A DNA stretch of 64,000 bases from Blattamonas nauphoetae. Its lineage: Eukaryota; Preaxostyla; Oxymonadida. The stretch covers positions 186,001 through 250,000 of the forward strand of contig JARBJD010000014.1 of assembly GCA_033064195.1 (NCBI GenBank), written 5' to 3'. A program made the position numbers and the translations under genes. Under the pieces are notes generated by a model, which had not been told where the DNA came from, did not search any database, and worked only from the letters and a program-made list of their open reading frames with translations. Shown piece by piece: positions 1-11,275 of this stretch (position 1 is the stretch's first letter; each line of letters begins with the position of its first letter).

Positions 1-1
1 A

Positions 2-1972
2 GACAGAGATGCCTCGTCAGACTCAGACAGAAGCGATAGTTTTGACGCAGGCTTCCACTGTACAGTTCAGCACTACACCCTACGTCCCCACTGGGGTACG
101 CCTCCCATGTTTCTGAGATATAAGCCTGGTGATTGGAATCGAATGAGTTATGCATCCGACGAATACCACTCACTTCTTGACTACATTCGGGACGGACACG
201 AACCGGATGAATTCGCGACCAAACAAGCATGCCTTCTTCTGAGGAATATGATCCCTGGAAGCTGCGATCATTTCACAACTGAGGATATTCTCTATAAGTT
301 TATTTGCAGTCCCAAATGGGTGATTCTAAATGAAATGTTACTTGTCACTATGGTGCGTCTCAAAAAATCAAAAATTGCACAATTTGCATTCAGCTGCTTT
401 CAGGACTGAAAAGTGCTAAATTTAGTAGATTTTGCTTTGATCGCGTTCGATTGAGCTCTTTTTTGATCAGGACATTTTTTCACATTTATTTCTTCGTAAC
501 GTTTCAGAAATCAAAGAGGTGGTGGTAAACGACATAAAAAATCGGATTTGTGAGAGAAATGCGAATTGAAAACATCTATCATCAAAAAAGCCTTGAAAAG
601 CCTCTCTTGTCCATCTCGCTTCAAACATTGAGAATCTCTATGCAATTTCTTGTGTGTGTCGGAATGGCGTATTTGTGACATGAATGTGTAGGAACAACAC
701 GTTTAATGGTTTGCTACAGAGGAGGGAGGCAGATCAGAAAAAGCGAGTTCACTGTGAGAAGAGAAGAACGGGATCACCAGATCTGAATGAGACACCTGTT
801 GGAAAAGAGTTGAAAAAACTCGAAATCACACTAAAACATTGAGATGTCAAGTGTTGTAGTTGGATCTGAGTTGTTGGAAAGAATGACCTGGAAATTAAGA
901 TGAGAATATATTTACTGTTCAAACGATGGGGGTCGGCTTCAAATGATGTGTAAGAACGAGGTACTTGTACAATTTTGGGGGAATATGCAAGTTTGAGCGA
1001 AGGAGGATAGCTGAAAGAAGAAATCAGAAGAAAAAGATGGGATGAAGACTCAGAAAAACTGAAAACACCTTAATCATGTCGAAGGAAGGAGAATATGAGC
1101 GCTCTGAAAATTACATAGAGTTTCTGCTCGTGTGGCAGAAGAAAATACGCGGGTAACAATTCATTTAGAATCACCCAAATACTCTTGTTCTGGATTCACC
1201 AATTCGCTTGTGATGCTCATCAAAACGTCCAATATGAAGCTGATGCAATCAACATTGTCCTTTCTGCGTCGAGTTCTGTACGATCAACATATTGCAACCA
1301 TTTTCGACTTTCTCAAATCAGGCTTCTTCGCGATGCTCCCACAATGGTTCTATGAACAGAAAATGCCTGTTTTGGCAAACAATGGGTGGGATCTGTTGGG
1401 AATCGTGAGCTCCCTCATGCAGTGTGCCTCTCCCTATGCTTCAAAAAAAAATCTGCCGAAAAAGAAAAATTACCGAAGATACTTTCAAACAGATATTTCT
1501 CGACGATTTTTTCATTCCTGTCGAACCGATTCTGGAGATCACATGGAAAAACCGACGCCGAATCAACCATATATATCACAATCCAAGTGAATCCTCATTC
1601 CCAGCGCTTTTACAAAACATCCTTACAGGATCACTCTTCCTGGAAGAGATGACACAGTTCGTGTTGTCTTCATCGTTTGCTCTGGCTTTCGTGGACATTC
1701 TTCATTTCCTCGAAACAAGAAACAACGTACGCGATCTTCTGGAGAACCTAACAAATCGACTCAGATGCTGGCCAGGGGAAGATTCAGCTGTTCAGAAGCG
1801 AAGACAGCAGATTATCACCAAACTGCACGACGAAGGCTTCTCTGATGTGATCGAGCTGCCCTTCAAAAGTGTGGTCATCGACTGCCATGAATACCACTAC
1901 GTCTACCCGAGCACTCAATCGATGCACTTTTTGGGAGGGAATGTTCCATTTCTGCAAAAATCCAAATATTAA
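2..1972 (+). pseudogene. Family B gene, copy 1, split by a DNA element
   Basis: The frame is open from the window edge (Ser/Asp-rich stretch, then GTPPMFLRYKPGDW) and runs to position 317. It resumes at 1177 after an 859-bp insertion. Landmarks in order are DGHEPDEFATKQACLLL, FDFLKSGFF, IPVEPILE and a C-terminal IITKLHDEGFSDVIE. The last two match the IPIEPSLVQISRN and LLQTLEQEGF motifs of the family A genes in this window, so B is a divergent branch of A. A second disruption is a one-base frame change at an A9 run near 1442-1450. The A9 run is shared with copy 2. Function is unknown. The protein looks all-helical (an ARM/HEAT-like solenoid is only a guess). The extreme C-terminus after 1860 does not match copy 2. 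Confidence 0.7.
318..1176. mobile_element. 859-bp nonautonomous DNA element with 24-bp TIRs
   Basis: The ends are near-identical inverted repeats of about 24 bp starting GGGTGATTCTAAATGA (one mismatch). They are flanked by AAAT at 314-317 and 1177-1180. Family B copy 2 carries the uninterrupted sequence across the same point (around 8425-8445), which proves an insertion. No transposase frame is visible inside. The 4-bp duplication could be longer, because the flank CCC and the element's GGG ends make the boundary ambiguous. Superfamily is not assigned. Confidence 0.8.
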
Positions 1973-2253
1973 ACGGTCTCCAAGACGTGATTTGGAGGAT
2001 CTTTGTTTTGTAAGATCCAAACCACTTTTTTATTATTTCACGTCACCACAAGAACAGGTCAGAAAATGATACAAGAAGAAGAGTGCAGGTGAACAGAAAG
2101 TGATTGATCAGAAAACTGACTTAGCGGTGAAGTTCGCGAGGGCATTCTCAAGAAATAACAGAACAGCCCCAACAACAACCGAAAATATAGAATACAATAG
2201 ATAGATATGGTATAGAGGAAAAGAATTGACGAAAGTGCTGTGCAAAGTGCTTG

Positions 2254-3639
2254 TCAGAAGAAGATAACAGAAAATGACAAAGCAAGCACGGCGAAAAGGT
2301 GAGATACTGGGAAAAACGAACCAACACCCTGGATGTCGTAGTGGTTGTAGATCACACCCGCAATAGTGGTTCGAAGAAGCCATGGACCCGCCGGCCATAT
2401 TTCCGACGATTTCACTTCCCCCACAACCCGTTCCATGCCATGCTCCTCAACAATCGGGATTGTTCGCCATGTTGGGTTGTCAGGAATCGTATTCTTGAAA
2501 TATGGTGACACGGCGAGAGCGTTGCTTCCGCAGCGGAAGATATTCGATCCGGTCACAGTCAGCGTCACAACCGTGTTCTCATGCGTCGATCCTTGCTTGC
2601 TGAGAATGTGATCGCATTAAAACTGGGTTCGGTTCTCTTCGCTGTCAACTCTCGATACACACCTGGCTCGTCCACATCGGTGACAAAAATCGCCCCGCGG
2701 TCATAAATCTCAAGTGGGTTGGAAAGATCCTCCCCGCCATCGAAGTCAGCGTGTCCTTTGTGTATGATGACCCGAACTTCATCCGTCTGGCTCAGCACGA
2801 ACAGGTTTCGAGTGGGAACATACGCGCGGATCCCATCTGTGGTCGGCTGAGGCCAGCGGTTCTTGCGGAAGGTATGTGTCCAGTTCGAGAACGACGGTCG
2901 GCTCGCCAGGTGCTGGTGTCGTCCAAGGCAGTGGATTCCGGACTGCAAGGCCGCCAAGGCAGACTCCATCAAAAATGGTGTTTGTGACATTGCATTTCGT
3001 GTTGGCCACGCGAACGGCGGCGATCTGGCCATCCCAGACACAATTGAGTGTGGCTCGTCCAGGAAGCTCTTGTGTTAACTGGCTCGCATAATCTGCAATT
3101 GTGCAATTTTCAAACTTGACATTCGTGTTATCCACGCACGCGATGATCGATGTCTGCCATTCACCATCAACAACGTGGAACGACCAGATCTTCATATGAA
3201 GGAAGAGAACATTGATAATGCAGGTTGCGTTCGAATCAAAAGTGATGGTTCCACCGCCTTTAAGCTCTCCGTCGTTACTGACACCGCTAAACGTGAGTGC
3301 CATTGTTCCAACATTGTTGCCAAGGTGAACTGCCCCATTCATCTCCGCATAATTTGAAACGTGCAAAATCACATCAGAGGAGTATTTGACGGTTGAGGTT
3401 TCGTTGTGGATTAAGTCCACGAACAGGTCAAGGGATGAGCAGGGAATTGTTTGTTCACACGTAGCACTTGGAGTGTCTTCATCCTTTTGATGCAAATAAT
3501 ATTCAGATGCACAGAAAATAGCAGTGTTGATGAAGAAGAGGATCATAAATGGATAGTTCCAGAAAGGAGATCGACGTTTCACGAAAAACGCAATTATGGT
3601 TTTCTCACAAACGTCTTCAATTCCTTCCGAACAAACCAC
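2254..3639 (-). pseudogene. Beta-helix surface protein, decayed
   Basis: Three adjoining frames on the minus strand read as one protein of about 450 residues. It starts with a hydrophobic signal/anchor (YPFMILFFINTAIFCAS). The body has short repeats of the pectate-lyase-like type (VKFENCTIADYA, CNVTNTIFDGVCLGGLAV), and a hydrophobic C-terminal tail (HLFAVLALSFSVIFF) looks like a membrane anchor. The frame changes about twice: near 2870, after LELDTY, and near 2612, after PSFN. Relatives in this lineage are cell-surface proteins of unknown ligand. Whether the frame changes are mutations or small introns cannot be decided here; no good GT-AG pair is evident at either point. Confidence 0.6.
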
Positions 3640-4344
3640 ATTTTGTCAAATGGGATGTAGGCATCTCAGGTGAAGCTCAGGTTCATGAAGGACTTGTCGC
3701 CAATGATTTCATCGTGTATCGCTCTCGCACTTGCGAGCAAAAGCCCAATCTACGCCTGTGTAACGCGGACGTGATGCTCCAAGCGATGATATGTTGTGTT
3801 GGGGGTGATTATTTGGATTTTTCTCTCGGAATTGTTGAGGTCTTGATGCATTATCATTTCATGTCAGGTTTCGTGAGATGGACGTTATTTCTACCCATTT
3901 TTGTTATCGTATGGAATTCGGATCGTGACTATTCGGAAGTACTGGGAGTGTGATTGACAGACCTTTGATACATGAGATCAATCAAGCAGAAACTGAGATC
4001 GATCGATCACAGTTCCGGTTTTTGGGACTGAGATCAATGACTTAATTAAGCGTATCTATAATTGTCTCAATGTTGTGTCAAATAGTCAAAATAAGAATCT
4101 TGAAAAAGCGAAATGGTTGTAGTGTGATAGAATAAACACTGAAAAGAGGAAAACCCACTCAACTTTTGCTTTAGATTGTCTGTCGTGTTGGCCAATGCTA
4201 CGTCATGATCTCGGCATTCCACTGCATCGTTGCTGAATTCCTGGTGTTCATCAGATGGCTTTCGTCGATTCCGTGCAGCCTCTCCTCCTCATCTTCCTGT
4301 TCCATCCCCCAGTATTCGCTCTCGGCATCATTCGCATGTTCCAC
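3640..4344. other. Noncoding stretch
   Basis: No gene is supported here. An AT-rich patch near 3955-4060 contains repeated GAGATCAAT words. A loosely similar inverted patch occurs near 6225-6270, but it is too weak to call a terminal repeat. Confidence 0.4.
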
Positions 4345-5060
4345 CTACTTGACTTCCTCTTTGCGCAATTTCTGCGTTTGCCTACTCAGCTTCAGCTTAT
4401 CGTGTGAGTCGCTGGTCTGTTTCTCGGCCTTTCTTCCATCGTCTGCTGGAACTGCGGCTTCGATCGCTGTGGTCGGCCTCGTTGTGGTTGCACTCTTCTG
4501 AGGGAGTGTCTTCTCCAGATTGGTGGTTGACGAGAGCATCGACTCTAACTTCGGCCGAGCGAGGAGAAGGAACGGCTGAGGAGCGTCGCTTTTGGGGAGT
4601 GTCGGCATGAGAATCGACGACTGCTTCAGAAACTGCTTCATCTTCAGCACCACGTCTCGCAAGGAGCTCTCCCGCAGTTGCTGCTCGAAGGCGACAGATG
4701 TGTCGACAGCGTCGACTGCGAGTTCGTCGAGCACTTCGGTTTCGATGTGTCGCTGGTTCTCTTCAGCTGCCCTCGTCCCTTTGTCGACCTCATCCACCTT
4801 GTCCATCCTGTTCTTGAAATGCTGATTCTGACAGAATTCGGTGGAACTTCGTTGTCGCTGTGCTGCTTATCGAGGGTGAAGGTGGGGTTGTTCAAGGACG
4901 GCACAGTGACAACCTGAGTTGGGGCTCCATTCTGTCGTTTGGAGTGAAATGGACGGCTATATGAAGAGAGCGACGACAGTGTTGAGAAGAGAGCTCGTTT
5001 GGAGGAGTGTTGGCGTGATGGAGTTCCTAATCGTCGGTAAATGTGATTCAACGCATGCAC
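4345..5060 (-). pseudogene. Unrecognised gene fragment with predicted coiled coil
   Basis: Two overlapping minus-strand frames. The downstream one (4345-4806) has a helical, charged segment with coiled-coil character (NRMDKVDEVDKGTRAAEENQ, then DELAVDAVDTSVAFEQQLRE) and a Lys-rich C-terminus. The upstream one (to 5060) is Ser/Pro-rich and low in complexity. The two frames would have to be joined by an intron or a frameshift near 4800. I do not recognise the family. A SNARE-like helix crossed my mind, but no diagnostic central layer residue can be placed. The neighbouring stretch 5061-5976 also has minus-strand frames, without a convincing start or motif. Confidence 0.35.
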
Positions 5061-6278
5061 AGTCCAAAGGACGAGAAATCGGAGGGATCATTCAGCCTTC
5101 AAAAAGTGTCATCTTAACATCTCCTCGTGGATTGCTTCCGATCCTTGCTTTCCGGTCATTGATGGTCAAACTTGGGTATTGTCCAGAATCGGCATCAGAG
5201 AGGTGTTTGATGGACCTGATGACAATCCTATTCGCTTCGGAATGTGAGCTCGCTGTTGAACGGCCGAAACATGTTGCGCAACAAGTTGTTCCATCTCTGA
5301 CGATGTTAGTTGCAGAGCTAACCTTGTGTTGACCAACGGAGTTGTCTGGAGTTGTTTGTATTCTTTGATTTCGGATGGCTGTTTGGGCTTGGTTGCAGGA
5401 ACGAGATATAAGACTGAGTGGATAGTCAACGGACTGGATGATCATGAAACAGATCGGAGGTGGCTGTAGAATGGCGGGAATGCGGAATGCATCCCATTTC
5501 GACATGTAAAACGAGAAGTGTTTCAGAGATGGTTGAAAAGTCGAGAATGGGAAAGATAATCTGGTCACAATGTGTTGTTCAGCGACACCAGGAATTGTTT
5601 GGAGAGAGGACGGTTGACGATGGGACAGTCAAAGACAGCCGCGTTGAGAACGACGAACCCAAAAGAGCAAACCATTTCTGGACAATTGGAGGTGATTTCA
5701 GAATCTGTTCGCCTGCACCAGCAATCAGCGCATTCCCAACATACGAGGAGAGTCCGCAGAAACGAGTTGGGGTCATTCGAGAGGCGGCTTCGAAGTGTCA
5801 TTTGAGATCTCACTGGTCACTGACAGATTATCTGAGAGAGATGGAAATAAAGAGATAAATTTTGGAAAGGACAGATTAACCAAGTCTAAATAGGACTGAA
5901 AATCGTGATAAAGAGAAGAAATCTCGAAGACTAATATACAATTAAACAACGAATGGTAAGCTGCAGAATAAATCACTCTAAGAGAGAAATAATCGTCGAG
6001 AAATGGTAGAGGAGATCCGTCGCGGTGGCATTAATAAATTATTGGATAAACAAGCGTGATTCATCCAGTTCTTCAATCGGATCGGGATGAAGAATTATTG
6101 TGGGACGATTCATCTCGAGATTTCAATGAAAGTGCTTATAAACAAAATTCTACACGGATAGCGGGTCTTTTACTTCGATATTTCGAGTTTTATGAGAATT
6201 TGAACACTAGTAATTTTCTGAGATCGAAAAAGCTGAGATCGATGAGATCAATCTCAAAGGTCTGGTGATTGAGAAAGA
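5061..6278. other. Probable decayed or noncoding sequence
   Basis: Several overlapping short minus-strand frames (5092-5568, 5565-5813, 5773-5976) show no recognisable motif and no clear exon boundaries. They may be remnants of the gene ending at 4345. 5977-6278 is AT-rich with no supported feature and leads into family B copy 2. Confidence 0.3.
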
Positions 6279-6520
6279 GTGGAACAGAAGGAGGAATTGT
6301 CCCAACTTTTTTATTGTGGCTTGGATCAGAATTCTGATATGGAAGACTCTTCAGACTCAGACAGAGAAAACTCTTCCGATTCGGACAGAAGTGATAGTTT
6401 TGACGCAGGCTTTCACTGTACAGCTCAGCACTACACCCAACGTCCCCATTGGGGTACGCCTCCCATGTTTCTGAGATATAAGCCTGGTGATTGGGGAAAT
6501 CTCCGTTCTGCATCAGATGA

Positions 6521-8275
6521 TAGGCCCTCCACAAAACCGGTTTTAAATGTGTAAATCTCAATGAAATGATGCAAATAATATATGAGCGTGGAAAAAAATC
6601 AAATTTTACTGAATTCAGATTTAGTTGTTGAGTACACATAAGAAAGGTGAATTTATAGATTTCAAGCCTGATCGCGCATGAAATGGCCTTTCTAAGATCA
6701 GCACATTTTTGCACACTTTTTATTGCAAAACAAGTTCAAAGACAGGGAAAGGATGGAAAACAACAAAAAAAGTGGTCTCTATGTGAAACAATGGACAAAA
6801 TACATCCATTAAAGAGAAAAATTGAAAAAACGTGAGATTTCAGAGTTGATCGTGACAACTTCTATGTTTTTATGAAATAGAAAAAAGTTCAGAAATGATG
6901 TATTTAGGGATGATAAACGAAGAAAGATAATTTTTTAGGAGAATTACTGCGTCAGTACGATTTTGTGACGCGAGGATTATTTCATTGAGAACTACACAAA
7001 TATAAAACCGGTTTTATTCAGAAGATCAAACATCGACAATCCTCTCTCGACAATGACTCAAAACTTGGTTTATTAGACGCCGGCTGCTCTCTCTCGACGA
7101 TCTGTTTCGAAATCATTTTGTTCTGAACGTTTTTTCAAAGAATGGGTTGTTCGATCAACAATACTCACTCTCTCGTGATGCGTCTCCAGACAACCGGGTT
7201 TGCTCGGTATCGAACAGATGCAAGTGGTACTTATTGGACTCAGCAATATGAACTTGATTCTTAGACAGATGATGAGAAAGGATGTGCCAAATCATTACGC
7301 TTCTCCTCTGTCACGCATTATCGATTGGACATTGAATGAAAACTCCTCCATCTACGTCCCAGAGGAAACAGAAAATAGAAACAAAGTCGAAATTACGTAT
7401 TGATCTTTAGTACTGTAAAGACAGCTGTCATCACAATCACGCCCACCTCAGCCACGAATTGTCCATTCTTCTGGATTGGAAAACTGCGCAGATAACGAAT
7501 CCGACACCATACTTACTATTCAGCTTTGCTAATTCTGTTTGACCACTTCATTCCTGAAAAGGTTTATGCGACTCCAAAGGGAGGATCCTACGAACGGTTG
7601 ACTGAGGAGATTGAGTGGTTGTATCAGTCCTGAACAGCCTCTCGAAACAATTGGGACCAAATTGGATCTCTTCTCCATCGCTGCCACTCGCACACTCGCA
7701 TGCTGTCGGACAACTAACAAGTACTGCCTCCATCCAACTTCCATCAAATGAGGCGAGATCATTCGGCCAGCACGCAGCAATGGATGAATATTCCTCATCA
7801 ACTACTCCCGAATCGGCTATACCAGCCTCCCAATGGGCCTGCAACAACACTTCACAAATCTGATGCTCACGCCTTCGCACTCCGCCTCAGTTCTAAGCAT
7901 ACCCTTTTGGAGGTCTTCGCATTCTCAGTTGGTCAGATATAAGGTGCGTACATGCTTTCTCCACATATATTGGATGCGACAATGAAAGGATCACCATGTC
8001 AACCACAACATGTCCCTCCGCCCATTCTCGCCGAAAAAGTGAAGAGACACGATCGTTCATGTCACAGCTTCTCCGCTGACATCTTTGCTTTGTTCTTTGT
8101 TACCATCTTTTTTTCGTCTCACCCATTCTTCAATGATTCGGTTTTCTCCACAAATTTCGATAACGAATCTCATAAGAGAGTCAATAAGCAAGTTTATGTG
8201 CACCATAGTGCGAATTTTGGGTCTTGGTGAATAAAACCGGTTTTATATATTAAAACCGGTTTTGTGGAGGCCCTA
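6521..8275. mobile_element. 1755-bp DNA element with 26-bp TIRs and TGA duplication
   Basis: Terminal inverted repeats begin TAGGCCCTCCACAAAACC on the left and TAGGGCCTCCACAAAACC on the right, and continue into CGGTTTTAA. TGA is duplicated at 6518-6520 and 8276-8278. Copy 1 has the same junction uninterrupted, which fixes the duplication at 3 bp. The 12-bp palindrome AAAACCGGTTTT occurs four times (near 6532, 7006, 8234 and 8252), so part of the interior may be a second, nested unit. Minus-strand frames at 7529-7880 are not recognised. No transposase seen. Confidence 0.8.
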
Positions 8276-8843
8276 TGAATACCACTCGCTTATGTACTAT
8301 TTCAGGGACGGACACGAACCGGATGACTTCGCGACCAAACAAGCGTGCCTCCTCCTGAGGAATATGATGCCTCGAAACTGCGATCGTTTCGAACGAAAGG
8401 ATCTTCTCTACAAACTGATTTGCAGTCCCCAAAACTCTTGCTCTGGATTAGCCAGTTCCCTTCTGTTGTTCATCAAACAATCCAACATGCCGGTGACGGA
8501 GTCAACATTGTTCATGCTGCGTTGCAGTCTTCGCGATCAACCCCTTGAAACCCTTTTCGACTTTCTCAAATCAGGATTCTTCGATATGCTCCCACGAAGG
8601 TTCTACGAACAGGAAATGTATCTTCTGGTTAACAATGGACGGAATCTGATGATAATCGTGAGTTTACTCATGAAATGTGTATCTCGCTACTGAGGTTACA
8701 TGGCTCAGGGAATTTGGAACTTTGTTTGAAACTTGTTGATACTCTGTTTATTATTGGATTGATTGATCTAGGCATGGGCAGTGGTCGGTCTGAAAGCATC
8801 GAGTCCAGTCCCTAAAAATAAAACAGTCTGCGACTTTTTTGAA

Positions 8844-8916
8844 GTGCCCTTTAGTCGAGTGGTAGCACGGAAGCTTTTTGCTCCCCGGACCCAGGATCGA
8901 ATCCTGCCTGGGACAC
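8844..8916 (+). tRNA. Degenerate tRNA-like sequence, possible anticodon TTT
   Basis: A 73-nt stretch has an A-box-like TAGTCGAGTGG and a B-box-like GGATCGAATCC, a 7-nt anticodon-type loop CTTTTTG between GGAAG and CTCCC (four of five pairs), and a downstream T-run terminator near 8931. The acceptor and D stems pair poorly and the T-loop lacks the usual TTC start, so it is more likely a tRNA-derived or decayed tRNA-Lys-like sequence than a working tRNA. It lies close to the left end of the hAT-like element. Confidence 0.35.
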
Positions 8917-10317
8917 TTTATTGTTCACTTTTTCTCATTTTTGATTCACAACATCTCTATAATTAGTTCATCTCATATTTCTCGAAATTAAAGTAGAATT
9001 GTTTGTGGATCAAGAGTCCCTGAGTCGGTCTGTCCTTCCCCAACATCGGACAAAAAATCGGCCTGTCCGACCGACACCGACTCTCCCTCTTTGTTTTGAC
9101 AACATTACTACGACTCCAGATGAAGAGAAAATGGTATTCTATTTCTTCTCAAGACATCCCAATCACTTTCTCTCGTGATCTCGCTCAAGATAGTCTGTCG
9201 TCCCACTACCGAATCGGATCATGACACCATTTTGGATATAATCTCAAAGAATCCGATCCTTCTCATCTTGAAGGAAAATGAAGGTGTCGAAACGAGCCGA
9301 CACGATCGTATTCGAAGACGAGCGACAAATTGTTAAATTGACGAAGAGGAGGAATGAAAACAATTATCCGGCCGATATTTGCTGAAAACCCTGATTTCTC
9401 CTTTCCAATGGGTACTTTGATAGCAGCAGGCTGGGTACGCAAGCATTGCATATGTGGGCACAAATCCCGGACCAAAGACACAGATCGAACAGTGTGACAT
9501 TTCACCTCGCTTTAATCCATGTATTGCACTGTTTTTCGTCTATTCTGGACAGATTTGTGGAGAGAGCAGCTGTAAAGTGTCATACACGTTCATCCGAGAA
9601 CCTGGCCAAGAACTCAAGCCGGATGAACACAAATTGACATACCAGGAGGCTTCAAACTACATTAATCAGTATCTATATCCATTTCATCTTCTTTCTCCTT
9701 CATTTTCCTCTTGATATTGCTCATTAGATCGTTCACACAAACAGTCCATCCTCGACCTGCTATTAATCGACATCCTCAGTTGCAAGGCTGTATCATAATG
9801 TGGACTATGTTTTTGCCCTAATTTTCTGCTCACAACCAATCTGGGTCACTGGCGAACTCGAACCACAAGCCATTCCTCTCATCTGTCCTCAATTTTGCTT
9901 CAGATTCCTCGGTCATGATTCGATTGGACTTTTAAGAACAACATAATAGTGGATTTGTTCTGATCGGTTTTCAGTCATTCTTTCAAACAAGCTTCACAAC
10001 GTGTCAAAAGGAACAGCTCATTGACAACAATCTGAACTGGCTGACACACACATGAAAGATTGGAGAAACAGATTGAACTTCCATTCATTGAAGATGCATG
10101 ATAGGGTGGAGGAAACAAGTGGCAGCAGAACAGTTCTCCAGCCTCTAATGAAGATGTTTTCCTGAAACTCTGAAATGTCTCCAATATCGAATTGGTCTCC
10201 AACAAACAGAACAACACTGTGCTATTAACAACATATTTGGATACTTCGCCTGTTTACTCAACATTGACGAAGTTAGATGGACACTTCACAACCAATCGCT
10301 CATTACCAACTGTAATT

Positions 10318-11275
10318 GAACGACAATACCAGGGATAGACTACAACCGATCAGGCAGAAGAAATCATTTCCAAGGACCTCCAAAAAGCCCGTCAGAAGGA
10401 AGCTCAGAAGAAGTCGAAGGGAGACGAATAAATCAAACATGATCTGACGGTTCATGATTGGATCGCACTGAACACAACACACAGTGGAATCCCTTTTCAA
10501 ATTGAAGTTGTCACAAAACACCTCAACTCCGGAAATTCACATGCTGAGCTGACAGAGATGAAAGAAAATACAACGACGCCATTCCTCGAAGGACTGCACT
10601 AATACACTGTCAAACGCAAGAACATTACTCAAACAATTGATCTGACCTCTTCACAACACATTGAATAACATCCTGAAGTGGAAGTTGACATGCGCTTGAA
10701 TGCACTTGAATTCGAGGCAAACGTTCAGATTGTGCTGAAAACACCCGGAAAAAACAATGTCCACGATCTTGTTGTGCTCACCCAGACCGTCTTCTACCAA
10801 ACATCAGGTGGCCAAGACCACAACAACGGAAAGCTCACCCTATTCTTCCCCAAGCCTGAAAGAAGTCGATCCGAAGGCTCGTTCGCTGAAATCCTCGCCG
10901 ATCGCACCGCAGCTGTGTTTGATGTGGTCGACCTTGGGAAGGCTGGACATTGTGTCACACACCAGATCGTCCCTGCCCTAACCGAGCAACACGTCCACAA
11001 TTCAGAGTTCTCGCGTTTGGACAGATCGACAAAGAACGACGCTACCAGCTTGCCTGCCATCACACTGCCACCCATCTCATCCACTGCGCTGCCCACACAG
11101 TGCATCGACAGCACGTATGGCAGACCTCAGCCAAAACGACAGTCGTGCAGGCCCATCTGGATATCACCCACTTCGCTGCTCTGAAAGATGAGGAAATGGA
11201 ACTGATCGAAGACTACACCAACAAGCTGGCGACAGAGGAGCTGGTGCTGTGTGCGTTCAGCAACATGTGACATGG
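10318..11275 (+). pseudogene. Alanyl-tRNA synthetase fragment
   Basis: The frame contains VVLTQTVFYQTSGGQDHNNG, the conserved edge of the AlaRS editing/beta-barrel region. After one frame change near 11000 it reads ACHHTATHLIHCAAHTV, the HxxxH zinc/editing motif, followed by LDITHFAALKDEEMELIED, which matches the FDFxHFxxLTxEE stretch of the family. Upstream, from about 10318, the same frame keeps an AlaRS-like run interrupted by stops. The catalytic and anticodon-recognition halves are absent. It lies wholly inside the hAT-like element and is presumably a captured copy of a host gene elsewhere. Confidence 0.75.

Noticed and set aside
3955-6270. Possible inverted repeats (CAGACCTTTGA and GAGATCAATC words) bounding a 2.3-kb element
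   Set aside because: Similarity is short and gapped, and no target duplication is seen.
8844-8916. A functional tRNA-Lys gene
   Set aside because: Acceptor and D stems pair badly and the T-loop start is wrong. Kept only as tRNA-like.
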